Notes under the pieces: generated by a model
Databases searched by the model: none
The model's input: the letters and a program-made list of their open reading frames with translations, nothing else
Told to the model about the DNA's origin: nothing
Translations under genes and position numbers: made by a program
In this document: positions 54,431 to 62,011 of the stretch, in pieces
How positions within the stretch are numbered: the stretch's first letter is position 1
Layout of the letters: each line of letters opens with the position of its first letter
NCBI GenBank assembly: GCA_017940005.1
Contig: JAGAZO010000001.1
Span: 1-64,000 of the forward strand
Origin: Treponema sp.
Lineage (GTDB): Bacteria > Spirochaetota > Spirochaetia > Treponematales > Treponemataceae
Length of the DNA: 64,000 bases
Reading direction: 5' to 3'

Positions 54431-55576
54431 CTACAAACCCTTTTGCTTTGCCTCATTCCACAGCGCATCTTCATCTTCCAAATGTGCGTTGTCCATAGGA
54501 ATGTTGCGTTCACGGCACTGCGCTTCCACGTAAGAAAAGCGGCGGTAAAATTTTTTGTTTGCATGTGAAAGCGCAATTTCTGGGTCAACGCCGAGATGAC
54601 GCGCATAGTTTACGAGCGCAAAAAATGCATCGCCCACCTCTTCTTCCACATGGAGCTGCGCCGCATTGTGCTCCGCCTCGCATGGCGAAATGTCTGTGCA
54701 TGTGCGCGCTGCCGTGCATTGTTGCGCTTCATAGCGCTGTACCGCATCAGCCACTTCCGCAAGTTCCTCGAACACTTTTTCCCGCACCGTGCGTATGTCC
54801 TGCCAGTCGAATCCTTTTTTTGCTGCTTTCTTTTGCAGTTTGTATGCGCGCAAAAGCGGCGGAAATCCTTTTGGCACATCGTCGAGCACAGAGTCACCAG
54901 TCCGCTTTTCTACGTTCGCTTTTATTGCGTCCCATTGCGCAAGCACTTCTTCGCCAGTTTGTACGTTTCCCGTTGCGGCAATTTTGCCTTCGCTTTCGGG
55001 AAATACATGCGGGTGGCGGCGGATTAATTTTTCGGTGAGCTCATTCAACGCATCTGCAACAGAAAAATCGTGCTGCTGCTCGTGCATGTATGCAATCATC
55101 GTTGCGTTGAGCAGCACGTCGCCGAGCTCTTCTTTTGCGTGAGCAGCGTCTCCTTCAGAAATCGCATCAACAGCTTCAAACACTTCTTCGATTAAGTCGC
55201 GGCGCATGGAAAGCGGCGTTTGCTCTCTGTCCCACGGACAGCCGCCTGGCGCGCGCAATATGCGTATTGTTTCATACAGGCGTTTGTATGCGAGTGCAGT
55301 TTTTTCCGCGTTCTCATGCAGCTTGTCATCGCGCCGTGCGTCGTCATGTTGTGCGCTGTCTCGCAGTACATCGCCAAGATATATACCGTCGCTCTGTGCG
55401 TAGTCACAGTGTGCGCCGTTGTGCTGTATACCGCCATGCTGCGTATTGTCGCGCTGTGCGTCGCCATATTGCGCGTCGTCACATTGCGCGTTGTCGCGCC
55501 GCACAGCGATTTGCAGCGCGTGCTCAATGCCATTCTGTTCCGCTGCACCATTACGTGATTTTTCTATATCAGCCAA
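54431..55576 (-). CDS. mazG: Nucleoside triphosphate pyrophosphohydrolase MazG with repetitive N-terminus
   Basis: 381 aa. Two MazG units: YKRLYETIRILRAPGGCPWD, RRDLIEEVFEAVDAI (EEhhE), KEELGDVLLNA; and the second half VFEELAEVADAV, EEEVGDAFFALVNYAR. It hydrolyses (d)NTPs to monophosphates, in E. coli also lowering ppGpp. Residues about 25-80 are eleven pentapeptides of DxAQx type, encoded by 15-bp repeats (55338-55502), absent from ordinary MazG of about 260 aa. A second low-complexity insert interrupts the C-terminal unit. The start is inferred as TTG at 55576 (GGGGGA upstream), overlapping the pth stop by 8 bp. Confidence 0.85.
   Translation of the reverse strand: MADIEKSRNGAAEQNGIEHALQIAVRRDNAQCDDAQYGDAQRDNTQHGGIQHNGAHCDYAQSDGIYLGDVLRDSAQHDDARRDDKLHENAEKTALAYKRLYETIRILRAPGGCPWDREQTPLSMRRDLIEEVFEAVDAISEGDAAHAKEELGDVLLNATMIAYMHEQQHDFSVADALNELTEKLIRRHPHVFPESEGKIAATGNVQTGEEVLAQWDAIKANVEKRTGDSVLDDVPKGFPPLLRAYKLQKKAAKKGFDWQDIRTVREKVFEELAEVADAVQRYEAQQCTAARTCTDISPCEAEHNAAQLHVEEEVGDAFFALVNYARHLGVDPEIALSHANKKFYRRFSYVEAQCRERNIPMDNAHLEDEDALWNEAKQKGL
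55338..55502 (-). repeat. Eleven tandem 15-bp coding repeats in mazG
   Basis: Exactly 165 bp = 11 units of 15 bp, with plus-strand consensus near GCGTCGTCACGTTGT. They encode degenerate pentapeptides (DDAQY, GDAQR, DNTQH, DSAQH and similar). Because each unit is a multiple of three, copy-number changes keep the frame. Confidence 0.85.
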
Positions 55577-56240
55577 TTTTTTTCTTCCCCCATGTTTTGA
55601 GCAGCGCGCTCGGCTCCTGTGCGAGCAACGCTCTTGCAAGGAGTTCTGCCGCGTTTGGAAATGTCTGCTCCAACGTAATTCGCTCATCGCTTGTAAACGG
55701 CGAAAGCACGTAGGCCGCAACATCGTCGTCATTCGGACGGCCGATTCCAAAACGCAACCGCCAAAAATCAGCCGTATTTAAAACAGCTTTGGTGGAGCGA
55801 AGCCCGTTGTGGCCGCCCAGTCCGCCCGACCACTTGAAGCTGATTGTGCCCACTGGCAGTTCAAGCTCGTCGTGCACGACAAGAACTTCTTCCGCTTTGA
55901 GCTTATAAAAATTAACAAGCTCTATGATGCTTTCCCCCGAAGCGTTCATGTATGTTTGCGGCTTGAGAAAAAAAATCTTGCTCGACGCATGTTCTGCACG
56001 TGCAGGCGCGCGCTCTGCTGCAACAGGCACCGCATCAGATTCCGTTTTGCAAAGCGCGTCGCGAGAAATCCAGTCAACAAGCTGCGCCATTCCCACGCTG
56101 CAATACAATCCTTTAAACTTCGCTTGCCAATCCAAACGATGCGCGAACGGCAGCGCGTCCGCAAAAATCCACGCAGCATTGTGGCGCGTTGCGCTGTATT
56201 TATTTCCATAATTGCCAAGAAATGCGACAAGGTGAATCAT
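55569..56240 (-). CDS. pth: Peptidyl-tRNA hydrolase
   Basis: 223 aa; releases tRNA from prematurely dropped peptidyl-tRNA. FLGNYGNKYSATRHNAAW (catalytic His), FFLKPQTYMNASGESI, VVHDELELPVG, GGHNGLRSTKA and RFGIGRP are present. A low-complexity insertion of about 28 residues (59-88) is unusual. ATG at 56240 is preferred to an ATG 6 nt upstream because TATACT (56248-56253) would overlap its leader; this box is 7 nt from the chosen ATG, implying leaderless mRNA. Confidence 0.93.
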   Translation of the reverse strand: MIHLVAFLGNYGNKYSATRHNAAWIFADALPFAHRLDWQAKFKGLYCSVGMAQLVDWISRDALCKTESDAVPVAAERAPARAEHASSKIFFLKPQTYMNASGESIIELVNFYKLKAEEVLVVHDELELPVGTISFKWSGGLGGHNGLRSTKAVLNTADFWRLRFGIGRPNDDDVAAYVLSPFTSDERITLEQTFPNAAELLARALLAQEPSALLKTWGKKKIG

Positions 56241-56247
56241 GCACATT

Positions 56248-56253
56248 AGTATA
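56248..56253 (-). promoter_or_regulatory. pth -10 box, leaderless geometry
   Basis: TATACT on the minus strand, 7 nt before the ATG. Confidence 0.5.
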
Positions 56254-56317
56254 GCACAAATTTCAGCGGGATGCGAGTGGCGCGCAGTGAACCTTGAAAG
56301 CGGTAATGCTCAAACCA

Positions 56318-56530
56318 GTGCGAATAATTTTTTCGGAGCATGCCGCTGGAAGAGCCGCCCTTTCGGAATTTCGCTTATCGCTCCAGCCTCCTCGACTGCC
56401 GTCCTGTCTGCCGCCCGCCTGCCTGTCTGCCGACAGGCAGGCGGCAAGTAAGGACAGACTTGCGGTCGCTGCTCCTCCTGCCGTACGGCAGTCTGCGGTG
56501 GCCGCTTCGCGTTCCTACAGGGCGGGCTAG
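56318..56530 (+). repeat. Palindrome-bearing element, family R2 copy B (rearranged)
   Basis: Starts AATAATTTTTTCGGAGC, then TTTCGGAATTTCGC, CTCCAGCCTCCTCG, a 13-bp hairpin (56415-56444, stem related to copy A hairpin 1), CTGCCGTACGGCAG palindrome (56478-56491) and CTGCGGTGGCCG. It lies in the 420-bp region between pth and the DUF6273 lipoprotein, not directly after a gene on its strand. No gene is seen in the rest of this region. Confidence 0.65.
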
Positions 56531-56612
56531 GCGTATTGTTTCAACTTTAAGGCGAACTTTTAAATAATCCGCCGCTCCGTTTTCGGCAGATCGGCAAACT
56601 CATTATAAAAAC

Positions 56613-56641
56613 TTTTAGCCTACCGTATGGGTAGGCTAAAA
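56613..56641 (-). terminator. Terminator of DUF6273 lipoprotein gene
   Basis: TTTTAGCCTACC and its complement around a 4-nt loop give a 12-bp stem; on the minus strand it is followed by GTTTTTAT. 20 bp beyond the gene end. Confidence 0.8.
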
Positions 56642-56660
56642 AATTACACTCGATTTGAGC

Positions 56661-57734
56661 TTAAGGCTCTACTAGGTCATTTTCTAAACACAAAGCAAGC
56701 ACAAGACCGCGAGTTTTACTAGTGTGTTTACCTTCTACGATGCCTTCTCCTCCAATAGAAAGAACAAACAAGTCTGAAGTAGGGTCAGGAGTACGTAGCC
56801 AATACAATGCGGAAAACCAGTCAGCATAAATTAAATTCTTTGCAATTGCAAAATCTGTAGGTAGCTTTGCTCTACTAGCACTGTTTGGAAAGTATTCAGG
56901 GTTCATTACTTCTTTGTAACTTAACAAAAAGATTTTATCTTCCGTATTGTCACAAGCATAAATATTGGTCACGCCGTCTGTAATTACACCAGTATTGTCC
57001 AAATTGGTTGTAGCAATTCTAGCTTGCTCATCTTCTGTAAATGCTGTTTTCAAAAAACTTTGTCTTCCGATAAAATTCTCATAATAGTCTATACCATTTT
57101 TTTTAAGGTACTTAGAAGCAGTTATAAACGATCTAAGTTTACTCTCTTTGTAATTGTTTCTTTTCACGCTGCCGCGATCTGATTCAGTGTTCATGAACCC
57201 ATCACCCCATGCATGAATTTTTTCTGTGACAAGCAACTTTTTGCCTGTTCCATTATAGTTATCTGTTACTACTTGCCATTTAATTGGCTCTACCTTAAAC
57301 CACAATGGCTCGACGTCATTATCTCTTTCCCCAGTTTTTTGTGCTTTTGTTCCATCAGAATATTTGGCGTTAGCATCCATATCGTATGCATTTTCGTCAG
57401 TACATTTATAATACCAGGCGCCGTCACTTCCTTGACAATATATAAGGGCACCATCGATTTTCGCATCTTCGATTGTCTCGGTTGTGTCCATTGGAACGCC
57501 AGATGCTCTCTGTTTAGTTTCGTCAACTGTTACACTTGAGTCTTTTATGGTCTGTGGATATTCACCAAATTTCACAATCTCATATTCCTTGCCTTCAATT
57601 TTTACAGAGCTAAATACTATGTTAGCACTTCTCGTAAGTTTATCATCTTTTTCATTTTCTACTGTTTGCTCACATGAAACAACCAGCACACTCAATATAA
57701 AAAGGGAACCTATAACTTCCAATAATTTTTTCAT
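56661..57734 (-). CDS. DUF6273-type lipoprotein
   Basis: 357 aa. Signal ending VLVVSC; mature part with FGEYPQTIKDSSVTVD, DGAWYYKCTDENAYD, WFKVEPIKWQVV, KIFLLSYKEVMNPEYF, FSALYWLRTPDPTS and GLVLALCLEND. This pattern matches the DUF6273 domain found in surface lipoproteins of treponemes and gut Firmicutes; the function is unknown. Low GC relative to neighbours. GGGGGT lies 5-6 nt upstream of the ATG. Paralogue of the two other lipoproteins at this end. Confidence 0.8.
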   Translation of the reverse strand: MKKLLEVIGSLFILSVLVVSCEQTVENEKDDKLTRSANIVFSSVKIEGKEYEIVKFGEYPQTIKDSSVTVDETKQRASGVPMDTTETIEDAKIDGALIYCQGSDGAWYYKCTDENAYDMDANAKYSDGTKAQKTGERDNDVEPLWFKVEPIKWQVVTDNYNGTGKKLLVTEKIHAWGDGFMNTESDRGSVKRNNYKESKLRSFITASKYLKKNGIDYYENFIGRQSFLKTAFTEDEQARIATTNLDNTGVITDGVTNIYACDNTEDKIFLLSYKEVMNPEYFPNSASRAKLPTDFAIAKNLIYADWFSALYWLRTPDPTSDLFVLSIGGEGIVEGKHTSKTRGLVLALCLENDLVEP

Positions 57735-57797
57735 AATACCCCCTATAAAAGTATCTCCTAACTACATAAAACATAAATTATAACTTAAACTTAAAGC

Positions 57798-58877
57798 TTA
57801 AGGCTCTACTGGATCTATTGGGTCTGAAGACTCAATTTTTTCCAAACACAAGGCAGGCACAACACCGACAAATTTTCTAGTATGCTCTGTACCAACAACT
57901 TTAGCACCAGAACTAGCAATAGTGTATGTTCTTTGTTTGCCTTCAGGTGTACGTAGCCACCACGACTCCGCAAAGCCTCCACCAACACGATATCCTGTTG
58001 CAATTGCATAATCTGTCCCCGTCTTTTTTCTAGCAGCATTATTTTTGAAGTATTTAGAATAAATAAAATCTTTGTAACTTAACAAAAAAATTTTGTCCTT
58101 TATAGGTGTGTCAGAGAAAAATGTGGAAGTTTCTCCCTCCTTCGTGACTTCGTTAGTAAAGCTATTATTGTGCGAGGTACTCACAGAATTATAGATTTCT
58201 GTTTCAGCAATTCTTTCACCTGTTTCAGTAAGTTCTTGTCCACTTGTAACTCCATCAACTTTTGCAAATGCTGTATCCAAAAATCCTTTGCCAACATGAT
58301 CATTTTTATCTTTACTGTCGTTTTTATACACACCGCCGTTTAAATATGCTCTAATGCCGCTATACTCGTAATAACATTGAGCGTAAATCACTCCGTCTAT
58401 GGTATTATCTTTAGTACCTGTAAAAGGAATACCAGAAACAAGCACTTTGTCTGAAGCAAGAAGCTTTTTGCCGGTTCCATTGTAGTCATAGTTTAGGACT
58501 CGTCATTTAATTGGCTCTACCTTAAACCACCTCTCTGAGCCTGAGTTTACACTTGAGCCATCAGAATATGTAGATTTACCATCCGCATTATATGCACTGT
58601 TATCTACAAGAAGTTTATAATACCAATTACTGTCGCCTTCTGGTTGGTAGTATTGAAATTTACCAAAAGTTTCCACTGTTGCATTTTCTGTATCAACAGT
58701 AAAACTAGCTGGCATTATGGTCTGTGGAAAAAGACCAAATTCCACGATTGGATCAGGGTCTACTGGCTCTGTGGGTTTTACCTCAGGCGTAACTGTAGAG
58801 TCAGTTGTTTGCCTACATGAATAAACTGCACCCAATGCAAGTGCTAGAGCTATAACTCCTACAATTCTTTTCTTCAT
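57798..58877 (-). pseudogene. DUF6273-type lipoprotein gene with an internal TGA
   Basis: Signal MKKRIVGVIALALALGAVYSC, then FGLFPQTIMPASFTVD, NWYYKLLVDNSAYN and WFKVEPIK followed by TGA (58503-58505), then RVLNYDYNGTGKKLLAS in the same frame through WWLRTPEGKQ to the end. Both paralogues have Trp (TGG) at the TGA position (KVEPIKW, KVEPIVW), so a single G-to-A change explains it. GGAGGTGG lies upstream of the ATG. It may be a pseudogene, a sequencing error or a rare readthrough case. Confidence 0.85.
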
Positions 58878-58924
58878 AAATTCCACCTCCATAAAAAACT
58901 TGCTCTGCAAACTCCCTCATTTCT

Positions 58925-58960
58925 ATTATAACAAAAAACAAAAAAAAACAATATTTTTTT
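58925..58960 (-). promoter_or_regulatory. Promoter region with homopolymer tracts
   Basis: TATAAT on the minus strand (58930-58925) preceded by runs of 6 and 9 T in the spacer and a TTGTTT at a 15-bp distance. Tract length could alter -35/-10 spacing. Confidence 0.4.
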
Positions 58961-59001
58961 ATAGAAAAATGTCTTACTGGGAAACATTTGGAAGATAAAA
59001 G

Positions 59002-59041
59002 TCTGAAAAAGGAAACCTTTCCAAAGGTGTCCTTTTTCAGA
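59002..59041. terminator. 40-bp near-perfect palindrome, bidirectional terminator
   Basis: TCTGAAAAAGGA...TCCTTTTTCAGA with inner ACCTTT/AAAGGT; two mismatches in 20 pairs. Lies between the ATPase end and the lipoprotein promoter, ending minus-strand transcription of the metal operon. Confidence 0.7.
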
Positions 59042-59143
59042 AATGCTGTGCTTTTATTTGTGTGGAGGGTTTACTATCCTGACGCTTGCGGCGAGGTATG
59101 GTGATTGCGGTGTTGCGGCACGCGCCAATGCATCGTTTCTTGT

Positions 59144-61123
59144 CTATTTCTTTTTCCATAACATAACGCGCATGGCGTTCGCAACTGCGAGCAGCGCAAC
59201 GCCTGTGTCGCCAAAAACTGCCGTCCACATGTTTGCAATGCCGAGCGCGCCTAAAATCATTATCGCAGCTTTTATACCGAGCGAAAAAACAATGTTCTGC
59301 TTGACGATTGCAACTGTTTTTCGCGAAATGCTGATTGCCTCTGCAATTTTCCCTATTTCGTCAGTCATCACTACAACATCGCTCGACTCAATCGCTGCAT
59401 CGCTTCCGAGCGCGCCCATTGCAATGCCTATGTCTGCCCGCGCGAGCACGGGCGCGTCGTTTATACCGTCGCCCGCAAATAAGAGTGTGCCGCGTTTCTC
59501 TGTTGGTTTGTCGCCAAGCTCTGCGAGTAGCGACTCAACGTGCGCAACTTTATCACCTGGCAGCAACTCTGAAAATACTGTATCAATGCCCACATCGTTT
59601 GCAACTTCTTCCGCCGTCGCTTTGTTGTCGCCAGTGAGCATCACGAGTTTTTGCACGCCAAGCTTACGCAGCTCTGCCATTGCAGCGGCGGCATCGTCTT
59701 TTGTTTTGTCTGATATGACAATGTGTCCGCAGTACGCGCCGTCAAGCGCAACATGAACTACTGTGCCAAAATCATTTTTGTCGCATGGCACAACGCCGTC
59801 CACATGCTGCGATTCCATGAGCTTCATGTTGCCAGCGAGCACGGTCTTTCCGTCGAGCAGCACTGTAATCCCTTGCCCACTTATCTCGTGCGCGTTGGAA
59901 ATATTTACCAGGTTGCAGCATTCTCCTGAATGCGCTGCTTTTATTGACTTTGAGATAGGATGATTTGAATACGTTTCCGCGTGAGCAGCGAGCGCAATAA
60001 GCTCGTCTTCTTCGATGGGTGCGTTGGCTGCCACGTGCACGTCAGTCACGACAAACACGCCTTTTGTGAGCGTGCCTGTTTTGTCAAATACAGCAGTCTT
60101 TGTGCGTGCAAGCGTCTCAATGCTTTCGCTCCCTTTAATGAGAATGCCGTTTTTGCTCGCTGTTCCTATGCCGCTAAAAAATCCCAATGGAACGGAAATG
60201 ACGAGCGCGCACGGGCACGACACGACAAGAAAAATGAGCGCACGGTACACCCATGTGTGCGGGTCGTGCGTCACAATCGACGGAATGACTGCGAGCAGCA
60301 AAGCTGCAATGCAGACGGCGGGCGTATATACGCGGGAAAAGCGCGTAATGAATCGCTCCGATTTTGCTTTTTTCTCCTGCGCTTTTTCAACAAGCTCAAT
60401 GATTCTCGCAGCAGCAGATTCGCCTGCAATCTTTGTCGTTTTGATTTCGAGCACGCTTTCTGTATTGACCGCTCCAGCAAGCACGTCGCTTCCAACAAGC
60501 ACTTGGCGCGGCACAGATTCTCCGGTGAGCGCGGACGTGTCGAGGAATGATTTTCCAGCAACAACGATGCCGTCTATGGGGATGCGCTCGCCAGGCTTCA
60601 CAATTATTAATTCTCCAACGCCCACGTCATCGGGAGAAACTTCAATCACGTTGCCGCCTCTTTTTACAAACGCTTTGTCGGGGCGTATCTCCATAAGCGC
60701 TTCGATAGAGCGGCGCGACTTGTCTACCGCTTTGTCCTGCGCGTACTCGCCTATTTGATAGAGCAGCATAACGCCGACAGCTTCCGCATATTGCCCGACA
60801 AAAACGGCACCGAGTGACGCGACAGTCATCAAAAACTGCTCGTCGAACAAAGAGCCGTGCAAAATATTTTTCACCGCGCCTATGACAACATGCTTCCCGC
60901 ACACAATATACGACGCAAGAAACAGCAGTGCAGCGGCAAGCTCATCGGCAGAAGCGAATCGACCGAGCGAAAAATCAGCGGCTGCAAAAAAATGCGCGTG
61001 CTCGACTATGATGCCCGCAACAAAAAGCGCTGCCGCAATGATGATACTTTTCAAACCTGTTTCATGTTCTTCTTCATGATGATGTTCATGCCCGCAACAT
61101 GAGCAGTGTACAGAATGTTCCAT
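59144..61123 (-). CDS. Heavy-metal P1B-type ATPase (Zn/Cd/Co exporter type)
   Basis: 659 aa. Short N-terminal metal-binding stretch CSCCGHEHHHEEEHE in place of an HMA domain; membrane CPC motif SCPCALVISVPLG; DKTGTLTKG phosphorylation site; SNHPISKSI (HP motif); GDGINDAPVLARADIGIAMG. The CPC plus downstream ArsR sensor with a CzrA/SmtB-type site favours zinc, cadmium or cobalt. AGGAGG lies 6 nt upstream of the ATG. Co-transcribed with the ArsR gene. Confidence 0.9.
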   Translation of the reverse strand: MEHSVHCSCCGHEHHHEEEHETGLKSIIIAAALFVAGIIVEHAHFFAAADFSLGRFASADELAAALLFLASYIVCGKHVVIGAVKNILHGSLFDEQFLMTVASLGAVFVGQYAEAVGVMLLYQIGEYAQDKAVDKSRRSIEALMEIRPDKAFVKRGGNVIEVSPDDVGVGELIIVKPGERIPIDGIVVAGKSFLDTSALTGESVPRQVLVGSDVLAGAVNTESVLEIKTTKIAGESAAARIIELVEKAQEKKAKSERFITRFSRVYTPAVCIAALLLAVIPSIVTHDPHTWVYRALIFLVVSCPCALVISVPLGFFSGIGTASKNGILIKGSESIETLARTKTAVFDKTGTLTKGVFVVTDVHVAANAPIEEDELIALAAHAETYSNHPISKSIKAAHSGECCNLVNISNAHEISGQGITVLLDGKTVLAGNMKLMESQHVDGVVPCDKNDFGTVVHVALDGAYCGHIVISDKTKDDAAAAMAELRKLGVQKLVMLTGDNKATAEEVANDVGIDTVFSELLPGDKVAHVESLLAELGDKPTEKRGTLLFAGDGINDAPVLARADIGIAMGALGSDAAIESSDVVVMTDEIGKIAEAISISRKTVAIVKQNIVFSLGIKAAIMILGALGIANMWTAVFGDTGVALLAVANAMRVMLWKKK

Positions 61124-61259
61124 GCATGTCCTCCTGCAAATGAATTTGCCGCGCTTGCCGCCAACATGCCTGCCGCATTCCCGCTTGCAGGCACGCGCAT
61201 TGCAGCAAACGTGTCTGTGGCGTTTATGCTTGCAGACGCGCGTGCGGCTGCGCCTTATG

Positions 61260-61610
61260 CTACTCCCCTATGTGCTCAATGCCTTGACTTAAAATAGTCG
61301 TAACGTGACTGTCTGCAAGCGAGTAGATGAGCGACTTCCCGTCGCGCGTGTATTTTACTAGTCCATTTGTTTTAAGAATGCGCAGTTGATGGCTTATTGC
61401 CGACTGCGTCATTTGCAGCTCGCTTGCAATATCATTTACGCTCATGTCAGATTCGAGCAGCGCAAACAAAATCTTTATGCGCGTCGAGTCGCCGAATATT
61501 TTGAAAAGTTCTGCTAAATCAAAAAGCATGTCTTCATCAGGGAAGTTTTGAAGAATGGCTTTTCGCGCATTTTTCTCTGTGCGTTTTACAGCAGTTTCAT
61601 TGTTTTTCAT
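61260..61610 (-). CDS. ArsR/SmtB-family metal-responsive repressor
   Basis: 116 aa winged helix: ELFKIFGDSTRIKILFALLE, SVNDIASELQMTQSAISHQL, LKTNGLVKYTRDGKSLIYSL. The C-terminal helix has Asp-x-His...His-x-x-Glu (DSHVTTILSQGIEHIGE) as in the alpha-5 zinc site of CzrA/SmtB, whereas the alpha-3 CxC motif of CadC is absent (DMSVNDIA). Predicted to repress its own operon with the metal ATPase until zinc or cobalt binds. The start at 61610 is chosen by GAGG upstream and family length. Confidence 0.87.
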   Translation of the reverse strand: MKNNETAVKRTEKNARKAILQNFPDEDMLFDLAELFKIFGDSTRIKILFALLESDMSVNDIASELQMTQSAISHQLRILKTNGLVKYTRDGKSLIYSLADSHVTTILSQGIEHIGE

Positions 61611-61697
61611 AACAGCCTCGCATTCATCAATATGAAAGTCTCGAAAAATTCTTGTTTTAAGCCTTTCATTATATGATTTTATGATAATATTTACACA

Positions 61698-61711
61698 TGA
61701 GCAATTATTCA
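61698..61711. promoter_or_regulatory. ArsR operator candidate
   Basis: TGAGCAATTATTCA, an imperfect TGA-N8-TCA dyad just after the -10 box, resembling SmtB/CzrA-type operators. Confidence 0.5.
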
Positions 61712-61712
61712 T

Positions 61713-61742
61713 ATGATAACAGGTAAATAGCGTATTTGTCAA
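61713..61742 (-). promoter_or_regulatory. Promoter of arsR-ATPase operon
   Basis: TTGACA (61742-61737), 18-bp spacer, TATCAT (61718-61713) on the minus strand. The leader to the ArsR ATG is about 95 nt. Confidence 0.65.
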
Positions 61743-62011
61743 TACACATAGGAGCGCAACAGGGCTTCAGCATGAAAACATTTTGAGTATATTTCATAGA
61801 GAAACTGTCGTTGTCGTGCTCGATGCGGAAATCTATTTGCCCAATAGGAAATCTTTATAAAAAACTGTTATTTCTAAAAAATATACTTCAAAAATAACAT
61901 TTTATATATCATTTTTGTAAAACACTTTTATGAACCAATTATTTTTTATTTGCTTTTTGACGATATTATTTATATACTATCTATAGTGGAGAAGCATTTT
62001 TAGGAGGTGTT
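61743..62011. other. Divergent region before the terminal lipoprotein gene
   Basis: Contains a 19-nt sequence (ACAGGGCTTCAGCATGAAA, 61759-61777) identical to the end of R2 copy D. Further right is AT-rich sequence with TTGACG (61957-61962) and TATAGT (61982-61987), a tentative promoter with a 19-bp spacer. No gene seen. Confidence 0.45.

Noticed and set aside
55135-55713. 192-codon plus-strand ORF opposite mazG
   Set aside because: Its openness is explained by the 15-bp repeat and high GC of the mazG coding strand; the composition (His, Arg, Cys rich) is not protein-like and there is no ribosome site.
58503-58505. Selenocysteine at the TGA
   Set aside because: Paralogues have Trp, not Cys, at this position, and no hairpin typical of a bacterial SECIS was noted just downstream.
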